64,000 nt of DNA from Lamellibrachia columna (GCA_963662155.1 OY759265.1:43266727-43330726), one strand, 5' to 3'; positions 9,600-22,728 are shown, counted from the stretch's first letter. Translations and numbers: made by a program. Notes: a model not told the origin generated them from the letters alone.

Positions 9600-10875
9600 A
9601 GACTACATAAACTAAAAAGAGGCACTTAACCTAGCTACAACTGAAATTAGAAAATCTAAAAGAACCTTTGAAAAAAAATTGGCAGGTAATATAAAAAATG
9701 ACAGCAAGAGTTTCTGTGCTTGTGTAAGGAGTAAACAGAAAGTTCGAGATCAGGTTGGACCACTGGAAAACAACAGCGAAAACATAATTTCAGACAGGTT
9801 TCAAATGGCAGAGGTCCTGAATGAGTATTTCAGCTCAGTTTTTACCACAGAGGAAGACTAAATTTGAGGGAAATAAATCAGAACATTTGGGGCAGTTATT
9901 TGTAGCTCCTGAAATGATAGCAAAGAAAATTAAGAAGATGAAAGATAATAAATCACCTGGAGTTGATGGGATACCACCAAAACTGCTTAAGGAAATTGTT
10001 GAGCAAATTAGTACACCACTGGCAAAAGTGTTTAACTTGTCACTAGAAGAAGGAATAGTTCCTTCAGAATGGAAAGAAGCAAACATTACACCGCTATTTA
10101 AGAAAGGATCGAGGAACAAACCAGAAAATTACAGACCAGTGAGTTTAACATCAGTTGTATGTAAATTACTCGAAACATTAATTAGAGACCACATGGTGGA
10201 ATTCATTGTAAAACATAAATTAATAAATGCATCTCAACATGGGTTCCTAAAAGCAAGGTCATGTCTAACCAATCTCTTATGTTTTTTGGAAGAAATTACA
10301 AAGTGGGTAGATGACGGGTCACCAGTGGATGTTGTATATTTAGATTTTCAGAAAGCTTTCGATAAAGTGCCACATCAAAGATTGTTACTTAAACTAAAAG
10401 CCCATGGTATAGGCAATGATGTAATCAACTGGATAGAAAAGTGGCTTACACACAGAAGATAGAGAGTAATAGTAGATGGTGAGATTTCAAACTGGAAATC
10501 TGTTCTGAGTGGGGTACCACAGGGATCAGTATTAGGCCCTATACTGTTTTTAGTATATATAAATGATTTGGAAGAAGACATATCTAGGAAAGTACTGAAA
10601 TTTGCAGATGACACAAAAGTATTCAGAAAGGTTATTAATGATACAGATAAACAAAGTTTACAGGATGATCTAGATAAATTAGTTCAATGGTCAGAAAAAT
10701 GGCAAATGTTACTAAATTTTGGGAAGTGTAAATGCATACACATAGGACATGGAAACATGGACGAAGAATATAATATGGGAGATGCTGTACTAGGTAGAAC
10801 CACACAAGAAAAGGACTTAGGTGTAACATTTAGTGCTGACATGAAAGTTTCAGAGCAATGTGGGATTGCCGCTGT
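9600..10875 (+). pseudogene. LINE-A ORF2 reverse transcriptase, broken and 3'-truncated
   Basis: Reverse transcriptase of a CR1-group LINE. Order of motifs: MAEVLNEYFSSVFT (about 9804), KSPGVDGIPPKLLKE (about 9952), NYRPVSLTSVVCKLLE (about 10126), QHGFLKARS (about 10234), YLDFQKAFDKVPHQ (about 10338, catalytic D), GVPQGSVLGPILF (about 10509), FADDTKVF (about 10600, catalytic DD), then LVQWSEKWQM and the thumb start DLGVTFSADMKVSEQCG. In-frame stops lie near 9859 and 10460 and there are frame changes between blocks, so no full protein is made. The C-terminal thumb and tail are absent after about 10875, where unrelated G/T-rich DNA begins. Confidence 0.9.
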
Positions 10876-11520
10876 GGGGGTGTGGGTGGCACGGTAGACA
10901 GTGGTGAAATGTCACTCATGTCTAAATCATGTAGCCAACAAGTTGAGTACTCTCCAGGCATTGCTTTGTAGTGTGCAGTCTGTACACCTATGTAATTACT
11001 GTAAACAAACTCTTTGTTTATATCTTCTCTTTGGACACAAACATGAAAGGCTCGCAGCCCACACAGCAGAAATGCCTGGCATCTCACGCCTAGAGTTTAT
11101 TATTGCTAATTTCAGGGTCTGCCGAGAAGCAAAAGAAAGCAGTCGGAACTAGACATGTCGGGCATTATCAGTCGGACACATCGCAAAATCACAGGACTCC
11201 AGGTCAGAGATCAACCACATGATCTCGACAAATTACATAGTTGCTGATCACGAAAACCATATCAGATAACTGCGGTCACAAAGCACTAACTCTTTCATAG
11301 CTCATTTGTAATAATGCGGCCATAATCTGATATAAAACGTGTGGCTTTATGAAGTCGGTGTGTCATATTGGATCAGACGATTCTATTTGTTATTGAAGCG
11401 TTGAGCTATTTTTGGGTGTTGATGTTTGACTGTTTTGTTTGTTGTGACTTCAAAGGAAATTGTCTTGGGTGTATGTGTTATCTTACTTAGGTTGTTAGGA
11501 ACAGTGTGCATGGGGATAGG
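10876..11520. other. Non-coding stretch downstream of broken LINE-A
   Basis: No domain, repeat or tail of LINE-A is seen here. The short open frames are of chance length. Confidence 0.4.
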
Positions 11521-12015
11521 TGGTTGTAGATCCTCTCACAGGGAGAGGGGAGGGATGGAGAATGGGATGGAGGAAGGATGGAGAGAGAATGGGAGGGAGG
11601 GGTGGACAGAAAGAGGGTTGGAGTGAGAATGGGGTGGAGGGAGAGAGAGGGATGGAGGGAAAATGGGGTGGACGGAGGGAAGTGAGGGAGATGGTGGAGG
11701 GAGGAGCGAGGTGAGGGAGAGCAGAATAAAAGGAGGGAGAAATAATGGGTGGCAAACTGGGATGTAGGAAGGAGGGAAGGGAAGCAGAGGAGGGAACTTG
11801 GGAAATGGGGAAGGGACAGACGGCAAGAGAGGGAGGGAGAAATGGGAGAATAGGGGAATGGAGGGAAGAAGTAAGAAATGGTTGAGGAAGGAAGTTATGC
11901 AGGAAAGGAGGAAGAGAAGAATATAGAAAATGAGGAAGGGGTGCGGTGAAGAGAATGAGAATGTAGGGACATATTGAGGGATGAAGGGGGACAATAGAAA
12001 GGGGAGGAATAGTGA
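11521..12015 (+). repeat. ~490-bp polypurine (GA-rich) tract
   Basis: The plus strand is almost entirely purine, with loose repeats of GGGAGG, GGATGGAG and GAATGGGA. Such asymmetric tracts can form triplex DNA. The Ser/Pro/Leu/Phe-rich open frames on the minus strand come from this composition. Confidence 0.85.
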
Positions 12016-13537
12016 AAGGAAGACAGGAAACACTCAAATTGATATAGTAATTTACTGTGAGGGTAGCTGCACCACAGGTAACACACACCTATCTACATTA
12101 ATCAACAAAGTAGGTGTGAGAAGCAATATCCAAGTCAGCAGCATTCTTTGCTTGTGCCCCTGTGAGTAAGCACTATACATAGACTCAGACCTTAGACTGA
12201 CTCAATGGAACTGCTGATCACTGCAATCTTGGCAGAGGATTGCACCAGCCGCTGCAATACCTGGCCGCTACACTTCACCAGTGCTGGAATGTGGCTCGCT
12301 GTCGATCAGTAAATACAAGGATGGGCTCATTGTAAATGATTATTTACAATATTTAAGATAAGCTTACAAAGTCACATGCTGTGGTGGTGTTGTTTGAAGG
12401 CCAAAGAACCCCAAACCAAACCTGTAATCCTCCCACCTATAGCCATAATCCCCCTCGTGGCCAATTAAACAGCATTATTACCCCAGCAGGGGCCTGCATA
12501 CTCCAAATTTATCTAAATTTAGAAAATTTCACTCAGCAATTATTTTACACAATTACATTTAACAGAAGTACATTTAGCACAAGATTTCCACAAAATGAAC
12601 ACGGCGACCCCACGAATATTGTTGAGTCAGATTCATGGAGGGGGTAATTCCTGAGGTTTAAATACCCCTTAGAGTCTGTTCATGTTTCATCATAAGTGAA
12701 ATTATAGTTAATCTGGCCAAGTAATTTGCCAACTCTTTATAAGTTTGATGCAATAACTCTGTCCACAACACAAGAAAGATATTCCACTAACAACTCTGTT
12801 ATTTGTGCTTTAAAAAATAAAAGAGTTTATTACAATGCCAACTGTACAGCATATATGTTATAGGAACCAAAACTATAATAAAATTTATGTAATTGTAATT
12901 AAAATTTGGCAAGATACCGCAATCACAAAGATTCTGATTTATGATTCAGGAGATCGTTTGATGAGCTAATTTGTGTGTGATCACACCCTCTGCCATAACA
13001 CTTTTATCGTGCACAGCGCCTACCTGTCAAAAATGGCTAACTGTAAAAATAATCACGCGAACAACGCCTCCAGCGTGTGCCAAGTACAAATTAGCCCCCA
13101 CCTTCTTTTTTTGCTGGCACCAACTCGGCCTAATACTCAGATAACCAAAGCAACAATCCAAGCCATTGACCCAGGTTTTTTTTACGTCAATATCTACAAT
13201 TCTTGCCAGAATAACCCACAACCGCGCTAGAACAACAACGCCTGCTTTCATCTAATGATATCCCAAGATGCCTCGGGGCATGAAACCAGATTCGGAGGCT
13301 GAAAAATGCACCACAAGCATGTAGCAACTGTTGTGGCTGAAAAGGAACTGGAGACTGTGGAAAGAACAAGATGGCACCAGAATCAACTTGTGGTTAAGAG
13401 GTTCGACCCCCATGTTCACGGGGTCCTTGAGTTCAGACCTCGGTGTTGGTGGCCGACCTTGTCACTCCTTGATCGGTGTAAAGTGATAACTAACATTTAC
13501 TGTGAGAAGGACAGTTCACCTGCAGATTATATGTCAA
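12016..13537. other. Non-coding stretch, nothing recognised
   Basis: No domain or repeat family recognised. A perfect tRNA-like box B (GGTTCGACCCC) at about 13400 has no paired T-arm and is not a tRNA. Confidence 0.4.
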
Positions 13538-13915
13538 ACTGAAGATCGTTCTTGGTGTGTCACAAAACTGAGGATCGTTCTTGGTGTGTCGCAAAACTGA
13601 GGATCGTTCTTGGTGTGTCGCAAAACTGAGGATCGTTCTTGGTGTCACAAAACTGAGGATCGTTCTTGGTGTCACAAAACTGAGGATCGTTCTTGGTGTG
13701 TCGCAAAACTGAGGATCGTTCTTGGTGTGTCACAAAACTGAGGATCATTCTTGGTGTGTCACAAAACTGAGGATTGGTTCTCCTACAAAGTACTACATCA
13801 TTCTGACAAAACTGAGGACAACTATCTTGCAGGTGAAACAAAACGGCTACCATTATTTTGACAAAACTGAAGACCATTACCTTGCAGATAAGACAAGGAT
13901 CAAATTAAGGATCAT
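13538..13915. repeat. 25-29-bp minisatellite with GATCGTTCTTGGTGT core
   Basis: About nine units of CTGAGGATCGTTCTTGGTGT plus a tail of GTCACAAAA or CACAAAA, in a longer (29 bp) and a shorter (25 bp) form, from 13538 to about 13790. Degenerate copies with ACAAAACTGAGGAC continue to about 13915. Confidence 0.9.
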
Positions 13916-15904
13916 TCTTCTGACAAACATATCATTCCTTCCATTCTGCTTGATTATGAATAAATTATGAATAATATTGCAAACAGAATCGTCAGCCTCT
14001 GGCACAAATGGGAACAGTGATTCATGAGAATCGGGATACTGATAACACTTGTGACTGGAAGTTTTTTTATATATATTATATATATATATTATATATATAT
14101 ATATATACACCTTGTATATACACCTATGTGTATATGTGCAAGTAGACATGCATATGAGCGTGTACGAATATATATAATTCGTCCCAGCAAAGCCTACTTC
14201 CATGAAAACTCAGCAGAAACATTTGATTAAAATCATTGTGTGCAAAAGCTCTCACCTAAAAAGCCCTAACACCCTGGTTGTCTATGTTGGGTTGGCGCAG
14301 GTATAAATCACCACCCCCTCCCACATTTCGTCAACCCCCTTTTCCGGCTCTCAACCCCGACATAAAGAGATCGTTATGACCCGTGATTTCTGCCCAGTCC
14401 TGGCCATGAAACAGTCTGGCCCAGCGATCAATCCCACCTCAAAGACGAGATAATTGTAATTATACAAGACGCGTCCTTGGTGCATTTGGGGGACAGACAC
14501 TAAATGGCCAAACTTGGATGGTGTGGCCAGATTTAAGTACCTATAGACATATGATCCCGGTAGCTATAGTGCGAATGAAATATCGCTTGTGTAACACCTA
14601 CAGGTGGCAGCAGTGAGCCGTCATCGCCAAACCCAGACAGCGGAAGTTAGAATAAAACGCAAACATCTCCACCACAGAAATCCGATCTCGAGGGCAACTT
14701 GAGGACGTGGTAGATCACTGTGCACGGACACTTTATGACAAAGCCGATCGGTACAATACGCCAGTTAACTACAGGGCTGCGCCAAAACGAAACGTAAAGC
14801 ACCGCTGACTAAAGATAAAATCAATCCCATCATATCACTGTTGTCATCGTGTGTTTACCCCAATGGCTTAGTCAGATTGCTATCGGCACGGTCCACGGGC
14901 CTTTAACATTAAAGCTGGGGTCAGCTCATTACATTGCAAAACAGTGGAAAAACATCACCACAACAGCTATCTTTGGTTCCCACACAATTGAGTATCTGTG
15001 CAGATAACGAATATGTCCGCTGTGGCCACTGTTGTTTCTACCGCACTTGTTTAAGATGTCAAAAAAGTCACGCTTGTTACTGTGCGAGATTCCAAAGTTA
15101 CACGGCTCGGTTACAAACGCCATTAATTTTCACCAATCACTTCTTTTTTAATTCTACAGCAATCATATCCCATCCATTATGCGATAAGTAGAAAAACACC
15201 TAGTAAAACAGTGAATGACTAGGTATCAAAATCATGACCAGGGATCATTGACACTATACATCAACAAGGGTAATTCATTGATGAGATAGTCTTAGCAATC
15301 ACCAAATCATAACAGATCTAACCAAAACCTTTTTTCCATATAGTAACAAAATATACACAAATTGCTGAATTTAATGATGAATTATGAAAATGTGGATTTT
15401 AATCAGTAAACAACTCACAAAAACCTGGAACAATGCTCCACTATATTACATTTTCTGAGTGGAAGCGACGTTAAAATATATAAATAATAATAATATGAAA
15501 ACTTCTATCGTGTCTAAATCGTCGGAAACCCGAGCTCATAGGTGCATCAAAATGAAACGGTTCAGCAATCTTGAAATTGGCATGCAATGTTCAAGTTGTC
15601 ACAGATGGGTGAATATGCTGGGGAATTAATGCACTTGGCTAAAAGATAAGTCTTCAGATGACAGTGACATTTTCTTCATCTTTCATCGTTCCTACTGACC
15701 TACCACTAACAGGGAGTGAATTCCAAAGAGTTGGTGACCAAGAAAGCCCTAGCTCCAATGTTTAGATCAACTCTGGGAACAAAAAAGTAGACCAGAACCA
15801 GATGATTAAACCTGTCTAGACATACAGGAGTGACCAGCGAATGAAAATACACTGGTTGCTTAGATGACACCTTTTTTCATGTAATTATTTACAAAATTAA
15901 ATTT
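13916..15904. other. Non-coding stretch with one TA tract
   Basis: A TA-rich tract lies at about 14070-14110. Around 14350-14780 the sequence has a more normal CpG content than its surroundings. No gene recognised. Confidence 0.4.
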
Positions 15905-15951
15905 AAATTGTGACAAATCAGTGTGCCACCAGGTGTTATTTGTCACAATTT
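15905..15951. repeat. Perfect 14-bp inverted repeat with 19-nt loop
   Basis: AAATTGTGACAAAT at 15905-15918 and its exact reverse complement ATTTGTCACAATTT at 15938-15951. It could be the core of a small foldback element. No flanking duplication is evident. Confidence 0.75.
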
Positions 15952-18349
15952 CATGCAATCTACAGCGAAGCTGAATAGCTGGCGGAACGGATCAGCTTAG
16001 TGGGTGGGTTGATCTGTGACGAGATGTCTAATGACTGTCATTATGCCGGGCGCTTATGATTGGCGCGCTGCCTTGGCGTGACAACGAGGTGGCCACATCC
16101 TATTTCGCGGACTTGACGTTGTCACATACCTGAGTAGATCAAAGGGAGCCCTCTTCCCCGTTGTAGCCATGGGCGAATCAGATTGTCACATACATACCTG
16201 TACAACTAGACAGCCTTGTCTGACGGTGTCAACTTCATTCGGTGAAACAGCCCGGCGACATCGGACGAAGATGAAACGTCTGAAATGACAAGCACATTCA
16301 TACAGTATCGGTGTGGGGATATTAAACACTGGGATAGCGTCATCACAAGAAACTGGTCTCATTAAAAGTGCATAGTCTCATAGTTTTTATAGTAAAATCA
16401 TGTTTATATAGTTTAAATTACATTTATAATTTTCACTGCCGCAGTGCGTTTTAATTAATTGTTTTAAATATTATGACTATTATCTGTTTCTGAATATTGA
16501 CTTTGCTGGTCAAGCATGACGTAACAAAATATTCAAATTGAAACATTCAAATTGGACAGATAACAGTCAAATTGGTATCTAGACATGTTTCCCATGGGCC
16601 GTAATCGCTACGGACAAAGTCCCACAGGACAAAAATCCCACAACATGAAAATGGACAAAATGTAAAAACTGGAAAAAATTCCACAATGTAAAATCTCACA
16701 ATAATGAACAACATTTACAATAATTTTGTCCACAAGGAATATGTTTCATTTGCTTGCCATGATGCAGAAAATTCATTAAAACATATCTGGGCGGCCAAAA
16801 TGTTAGCATAAAAATACAGAATAACATATTACGATCAAGTAAAAACTATCATGTTTTGTCCCTTTAAGATAATTTTGAGCCTGTAAGTTGACTTCGTAAA
16901 AAACTGAAACAACGTTTTAAAAGTCTATTCACCAATTCTGTCATTAAATATCATGGCATTCCAACACAATGTATTGGAATTACTTTTTTCATACATTATC
17001 TTTTCATGTAATGGTGGATGAATTTTTCTGAAATGAGTTTTCATAGAATGATTAGTTTACCGTATCAAATGTCACTCAGGTAGAATTTTGCATATATGCA
17101 AAACATGTTTTACAGTGTAATGTATAATAGGACATGTTATTATATTCTGTACATAGTAGATTGCATTTATGATCACTGCCCATGTTCACAGCAGTACACA
17201 ACAAAGCCAACATCAAAGGAATGACTTCGAATTTTTTGCCGTTTTTAAACTTGCATGTACAACTCGAGATAACTAAGCAAACACCAGACAAACACTGAAC
17301 ACATCCACACAGATCATTAAATGTTTCCAAGCAATACAACAATTCATAATAACTACACTTTGTTAGACGAACGATTAAATTTTTTTCAGTAAAAGGTTAC
17401 ACCCTAATAAAAAACACCAGGGAATCTACAGATAATTGTACAATATCTTTCCACTGTCTTATATATTACTGAACTCTTTGCCTCAATGCAGGACACGTGC
17501 ACAATGCGTTTTTCACGAACTTCAAAGAGACGCCCCCCTGAAATAATAGTCGCACCCGACAGACAACATGAGAGGCGATTATGCATCCCTGTAATCACGG
17601 CCACGTAGATGCGCCGATATCGTCGCCGTTTCTTATGTCGTTGACATTCTTTGACCGTCTTGGGTATTATCTCATCCTATAATATGATGGCCACATCTGT
17701 ACATTGTTGTACACACCATGCCTTTGTATTCTTGTTATAAAGACAGGCTAGATCCGCGGCCGTACAAAGAGCTGATGAATTGGATCCATATAGCGTTTAC
17801 CAGACCGCAGACGTTTTCTTGCATGTTACATCACAACACAACACAACCACCACTAATTGCTGGATGGACATTTTGGTAAATAACCCCCTATGCTCAAGGA
17901 CAGCCTGTGTGGGTACGACCCCAGGGGTTTTAAGGGGGCACAAAACTACTGGTCTTCCCTATAATCAAGTTTTCATAAAGGTGTCATCGTTAAAGGAAAC
18001 ACGAAGCATTTTATGTGATGTGTCTATCCGGCCGGCCTCCGAATGCAACCACAGCGTTAGGCACGATGAATGCCCTGCACAAAGAACAGTGTATGCAAAC
18101 CACATTTTACGAGTATTACTTTAGTGCAGTTTTTAACGTGCTGTTTTCATGGCTTCGTCCGTCGTGACCCGTGGTGACGCGTCATTCACTAACCACTGTG
18201 CAATGGTCATCGGTGTCTGTATCTAACGCAAAATACGTTCATATTCTACTTATAGTAAATATACAATAAACTTCACGTTAAAAACTATATCTGATGCGAC
18301 AGCAAATAATGTACGAGTACCTTGTAAACCATGCATGTGTGCATTATTA
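15952..18349. other. Non-coding stretch; short GGACAAAA-type motif cluster
   Basis: Around 16610-16740 the words GGACAAA, TCCCACA and TCTCACAAT recur irregularly, a degenerate simple repeat. A 114-codon frame at 17780-18124 has no recognisable domain and is probably chance. Confidence 0.4.
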
Positions 18350-18493
18350 TACCCTGGATTTTCTCAGTTGCATAACAAAAACAAACGCCACCATAAAACA
18401 ATGCAACTGAACAAAACAATTAGTCTCACTTGGATTTAATCAATTAAACGATGTATGATGACAAATAATGAAATATAGGCAAAATTTTATATG
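18350..18493 (+). repeat. Dispersed repeat, copy 1
   Basis: Shares the ordered words TACCCTGGATTTTC, AACAAAACAATTA and CTCACTTGGATTT followed by CAATTAAAC with 20766-20902, same strand. Not recognised as a named family. Confidence 0.65.
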
Positions 18494-20317
18494 CACATGA
18501 AAACATGGCACATGCAATACTAGTCTACCAACAGCTTTGGGATCAGCGCATTTTCTTCTGATCAGTTGAGTAAGAATTAGCGCTGGACCACACCAAGAAA
18601 TTACACAAAAACCTTTTCAGCATCCTTCAGAAGTTTCTCGGGTACTGAGGTCCAATTTCTTGGCCAATGCCATCAAAGCCAGGCATTGTCTCATTATTGT
18701 CTGCATGCCTAGTTGCAATAGAATACCCACCCACCGATGCTTCACAAACCCGTTGTTATCACGGCCCACAATCGCAGCAAAAGATAACAATTTCACAACA
18801 AAGTTGCCACTAAAAAGACCGACTCAAAAGACGTGACAGCGGATTATATTACGCCACAGAAGCGCGGCATTGACAGGCATGTCACGGATCCGCAAACAGG
18901 CGTTGACAGCCAACAATGCACTAAGGACAGTAGCACTGAGGGAACCCTCTGAATAGATGATTTAAAGCATTCTTCGCATTGTCGTCGAGAGCTCGTCGTG
19001 TATAAATTTCACCGCTATCGTCACAGTGTGCAATATTGCGAAGGGCGGACCGGAGATAGCAATCGAGACGACCAGTATCTTAACGACTCGCGATGGTGGC
19101 TCACACTCGAGCAATTAACTTTGAGATAATCTACTGGGTGTTCTCACGTTTGCCGTACGCCAACAGTTATTCAAGACGCCCATTGCGTGACACCGAAACG
19201 TGTGAACGGACACAGATGATAATGCAGTCACGATCACTTGTCATCATGATGAAGACTTGTCATGGTCAAGGGAACACTACAGGTGTGACACACTGTCTGA
19301 CAAGATGTTGTTTAAAGTGACACGTTATGCCAACTGGCGCATATTATGCATCATTTTGTCTGTGTTTTAAGCAGTCAACTTAAACAACTTAAACAACTTA
19401 AACATACTCAAATTACCTTAGATTCAACTTGCTAAAATACTAAATGTGAAGTTTTAATTTATTTAACAAAAAACCAACAATGTGACATTGTGATAAAAAC
19501 CAATAATGTTAGGCAAAGCGGCAAGTGATTTAACTATTCATTCAGTCAGTTAATGCGTATTTGACCGGTTAATTGAAAACATCACTAGGAAAGGAAAGTA
19601 AATTGTTAAATAGTTATGTTAGGATTGATCAACTAATTTGGATCAGTGAAATAGTTCTTTGCTTAGATTAAAGGGAATTTATTTCTTTTTTAATATCATG
19701 GTTAAACCACCCACCCACCCACCCACCCACCCACCACACCAAACCTTCCAATTAAATATATCAATGCATTAATTAATTATATTTTTATTCCTACAACTGC
19801 CTATTACACCAGCAAGAAAATAAAACGATCTGTCCAGGCCTTATCAGGATCTGATCAGTCTCCATAAAGCGCACTGACAAGGCCGGTGATATTCACACGT
19901 GATAACACAAAGAGACGCCAGGACAAGTGCAAGAGAGCCCCGCATGCATAAAACAACAGACAGCGAACTGATAAATAACTCCTGTTAGCGCCCCGAGATA
20001 ATCGGAATTACATAAAACACTCTGGCTGCGAACAGCGGCTTTATCAGAACAACGGAACGACAGGCACCGGTCGTCCTTGGGAAGATTTACATGCATGGTA
20101 TCAGTAGGCAGAGGGACGATAGATCAGACAGACGTCCATACGTACAGCACCATTCCCCCTCAGCCTGGACCATATGCCGGACACTTACATGATGAGGTTC
20201 ACACGGAGGGAATGCTCCAACCCCCCCATCCACTGGACATTTCCTTATATGGGAAATACGGAAATTTCAATACACTACAAAATTGGAACGGAAGTCTCAA
20301 CTACAAAATAATGACCA
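18494..20317. other. Non-coding stretch with a CCAC microsatellite
   Basis: A CCAC tract (about eight units) lies at 19708-19738. No gene recognised. Confidence 0.4.
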
Positions 20318-20665
20318 AATATTGTACAACTGGGTCTGTAAATACAGCAGCATACAACTGTTGCACAACTGTTGCACAACTGTCCTTGTTATACAGGAGT
20401 GTACAAATGTTGTACAACTGATCATTATACAGCAGCATACAAACATTGCACAACTGGCCCTGTCATACAGTAACACACAATTATTAGAAATGCTGTACAC
20501 CTGGCCATGATATACAGAGACATGTAAACATTGCACAACTGGCCTTGTTATACAGCAGAATACTAATGCTGTACAACTGGTCATGTCATACAAATGGTGT
20601 ACGACTGGCCATGTTACACAGCAGCATACAAATGTTGTACAACTGGCCCAGTTATACGGCAGCAT
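20318..20665. repeat. Degenerate tandem repeat with GTACAACTGG core
   Basis: About eight diverged units of roughly 40-55 bp containing TTATACAGCAGCATACAAA, TGTTGTACAACTGGCC or close variants. Copies differ by substitutions and small indels, so the array is old. Confidence 0.75.
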
Positions 20666-20765
20666 ACACATCGAAAAGGGTCCAGGCTATTTAATGGCGC
20701 GTGTATTGCTGGTTGTGATACAGCAATGACTGTTCAATATTAAAATCGGCATACAGGAAAAATGA

Positions 20766-20902
20766 TACCCTGGATTTTCCCAATTATACAACGAAACCAT
20801 ACACCGCAACAGAACACTGTAACTAAACAAAACAATTAATCTCACTTGGATTTGTCCAATTAAACCATTACACACAATGATAAATATATACAAAATTTGA
20901 TA
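20766..20902 (+). repeat. Dispersed repeat, copy 2
   Basis: Homologous to 18350-18493 over its length, with the same ordered words and clear divergence. It lies directly downstream of the tandem repeat at 20.3-20.7 kb. Confidence 0.65.
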
Positions 20903-22157
20903 GCTTCAACCTAACAGCACTCAGTAATGTGCCATTAATAACTGACTGCTAGACACGGCTGAAAGAAAACTGTGCAAGATTAACTTAAAAAAAGAAACAG
21001 TAATAATTGAATTAAAACAGATGCATAATTTAAAATGATATGCCTTTATCATTGAATGTCTAGTAGTCATAGATTCCCAGTGCTGTTCATGAATATACTG
21101 TATGTTTTCTGTTCATGAATACCTTAACCCATATTCATGTGTTCCTCAGACAAACCCTGGTATTTATGAAACAGCAGTATCTATTATATGGCTGGATGAG
21201 ATTCAGGACTTTCGAGAGGCGAACAAATTTTATAACAATTTTGGATAAACTCTTGGTATCTCAGCCTCCCACTCTGGCAACAAACACAGAGAGGTGCTAG
21301 AAACGCTTCCTTGTGAAATATTCCTGGAAATTCTTTGAAGCATTTCGTCCTGGATTGTGACAAGTAGACTACAATGCATGCGTGCATGCTTACAATCATA
21401 ATCACGCACTAACACACATAAATCCACACACATATCAACTTGATTCAAATAAAATGTTATTATTTAATCACTGCGCAATAAAACCACTGACAATCTGGTT
21501 CACAAAATCCAGGGGGCCTGTCGGGGAGGTAAAGGACACATTCCCACCCACCCTGACACTCCCATATAAGATTCCCATTTTGACATCTCACATAAGTATA
21601 ATAGCTACTGCTGGAAGCTTCAGACAGCTATTGTACCAATCAGTGGCCCCCTCTACTGGTGAGATAAACAGTGACGTCTGACAGGATTTCTGTCCCCTGG
21701 GGTTGTTCTCAGATATAATTGTTCTTTTCAAGTAAAACATGTTTCTGATTCAGACATGCTTCCCAATTCCACAACTGTATTGTTGTATACCTTTTCATCA
21801 GCTAAATCTGGTCATTTCCTCTTTTCTTGTACCAGTTGTCAAATAACGAAGCCATGTTTGATCTCCATACAAAGAGAACAATAAGACTTAAGACCTGGCC
21901 ACTTGTCAATACTAATCACAGGGTAAGCTGGGTATTGGCTAAGTAATCACCACCTGTGTGAATTAGGGTGTGTGTTGTCACCCTGGGTAATAACTGGGGC
22001 AACTGACATGCCTGGGCTTGCTACCATTGGCAGAGCTATTGACCACACCTTCTAGGCATGAATCTACCCAAGCAAACAGGTGCCTCAGACTGCAACAGTT
22101 CTAGACGCACCTCCAAACTGTGCACATGCAGCCAAGAATAAAAAATGCTGCCATCAG
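20903..22157. other. Non-coding stretch, nothing recognised
   Basis: No domain or repeat recognised. Confidence 0.4.
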
Positions 22158-22272
22158 TCAATGATTCTTTGTCTCATTTTGCAGAATAACATTTTGCAGA
22201 ATAACTCCACACTCTTTGAATCCATTCAACCCCCACCCTTACAAGTTCTGAAGTTCACTGCACATAAATCAA
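22158..22272 (+). repeat. Dispersed segment flanking the 34-bp array, left copy
   Basis: The words GCAGAATAACTCC, TTGAATCCAT, CCCCCACCCTTACAAGTTC and the CAC-ACATAAAT-CAACATC end recur in the same order and strand at 24117-24223. Only the left copy has an internal duplication of TTTTGCAGAATAAC. Confidence 0.7.
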
Positions 22273-22331
22273 CATCTTTATGCAACACAGTACTTTGTGT
22301 ACACACACTGTTACACTAGTTTGTATTTGAC

Positions 22332-22380
22332 ATGTTATTTACCTCTCCAGTTTTAATTCTCCAAATATTTCTAATGTAGG
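22332..22380 (-). mobile_element. Penelope-like tail fragment (minus strand)
   Basis: On the minus strand this reads TTAGAAATATTTGGAGAAT, then ACTGGAGAGGTAAATAACA, matching the PLE tails at 26.25-26.37 kb and the end of the 1.6-1.9 kb insertion. No coding part is attached. Confidence 0.5.
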
Positions 22381-22728
22381 ACTAACATCCATCCAGTTAC
22401 CCAGCCAACCATTCAAGAAAACTTTTATTTGGTTTGATACAGCAACATTATTCTCTGTTTGTGAGCAGAAATGAAGTCAAGTCCTAGAAGTCACGTTACA
22501 GTGCTCAGTGGGAATAAGGCAAAAGTCACCAAAAAAGAAGACATTTTGGCACAGGAAACTATTGCTTAGTACCAAACACAATAAATAACTCTGTATGAAT
22601 GAGGCATATAAACAAAACAAATAAAATGTTATTCTTCTCCTTCACTTTACGTATTGAACAGATTTTTACCAATGCAAACATGAACATAAATTTTTTTTTA
22701 CTGGTGTTAATTTTTTTATAGTAATTCC

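Larger units (their letters stand above)
7077..10875 (+). mobile_element. LINE-A: CR1-group retrotransposon, broken, 3' end missing
   Basis: A near full-length but inactivated non-LTR retrotransposon: 5' region with tandem repeats, ORF1 (PHD remnant, basic linker, SGNH esterase), a G13 run near 8608, then ORF2 with apurinic-type endonuclease and reverse transcriptase. An ORF1 esterase upstream of an endonuclease-RT is characteristic of CR1-group LINEs. The RT is cut at about 10875, just after the block DLGVTFSADMKVSEQCG. The missing C-terminus and 3' tail occur in other copies at 37.6-38.3, 51.1-51.9 and 60.2-60.5 kb, which share this overlapping block almost residue for residue. Loss of a 3' end is unusual for a LINE and suggests a later deletion. 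Confidence 0.85.

Noticed and set aside
11495..12088. 197-codon Ser/Pro/Leu-rich minus-strand frame
   Set aside because: Complement of a polypurine tract; composition alone explains it.
13399..13409. GGTTCGACCCC, a perfect tRNA box B
   Set aside because: The bases on either side do not pair as a T-arm, and no box A or acceptor stem is found upstream.
17780..18124. 114-codon ATG frame
   Set aside because: No recognisable domain or repeat family, and length is within chance for the window.
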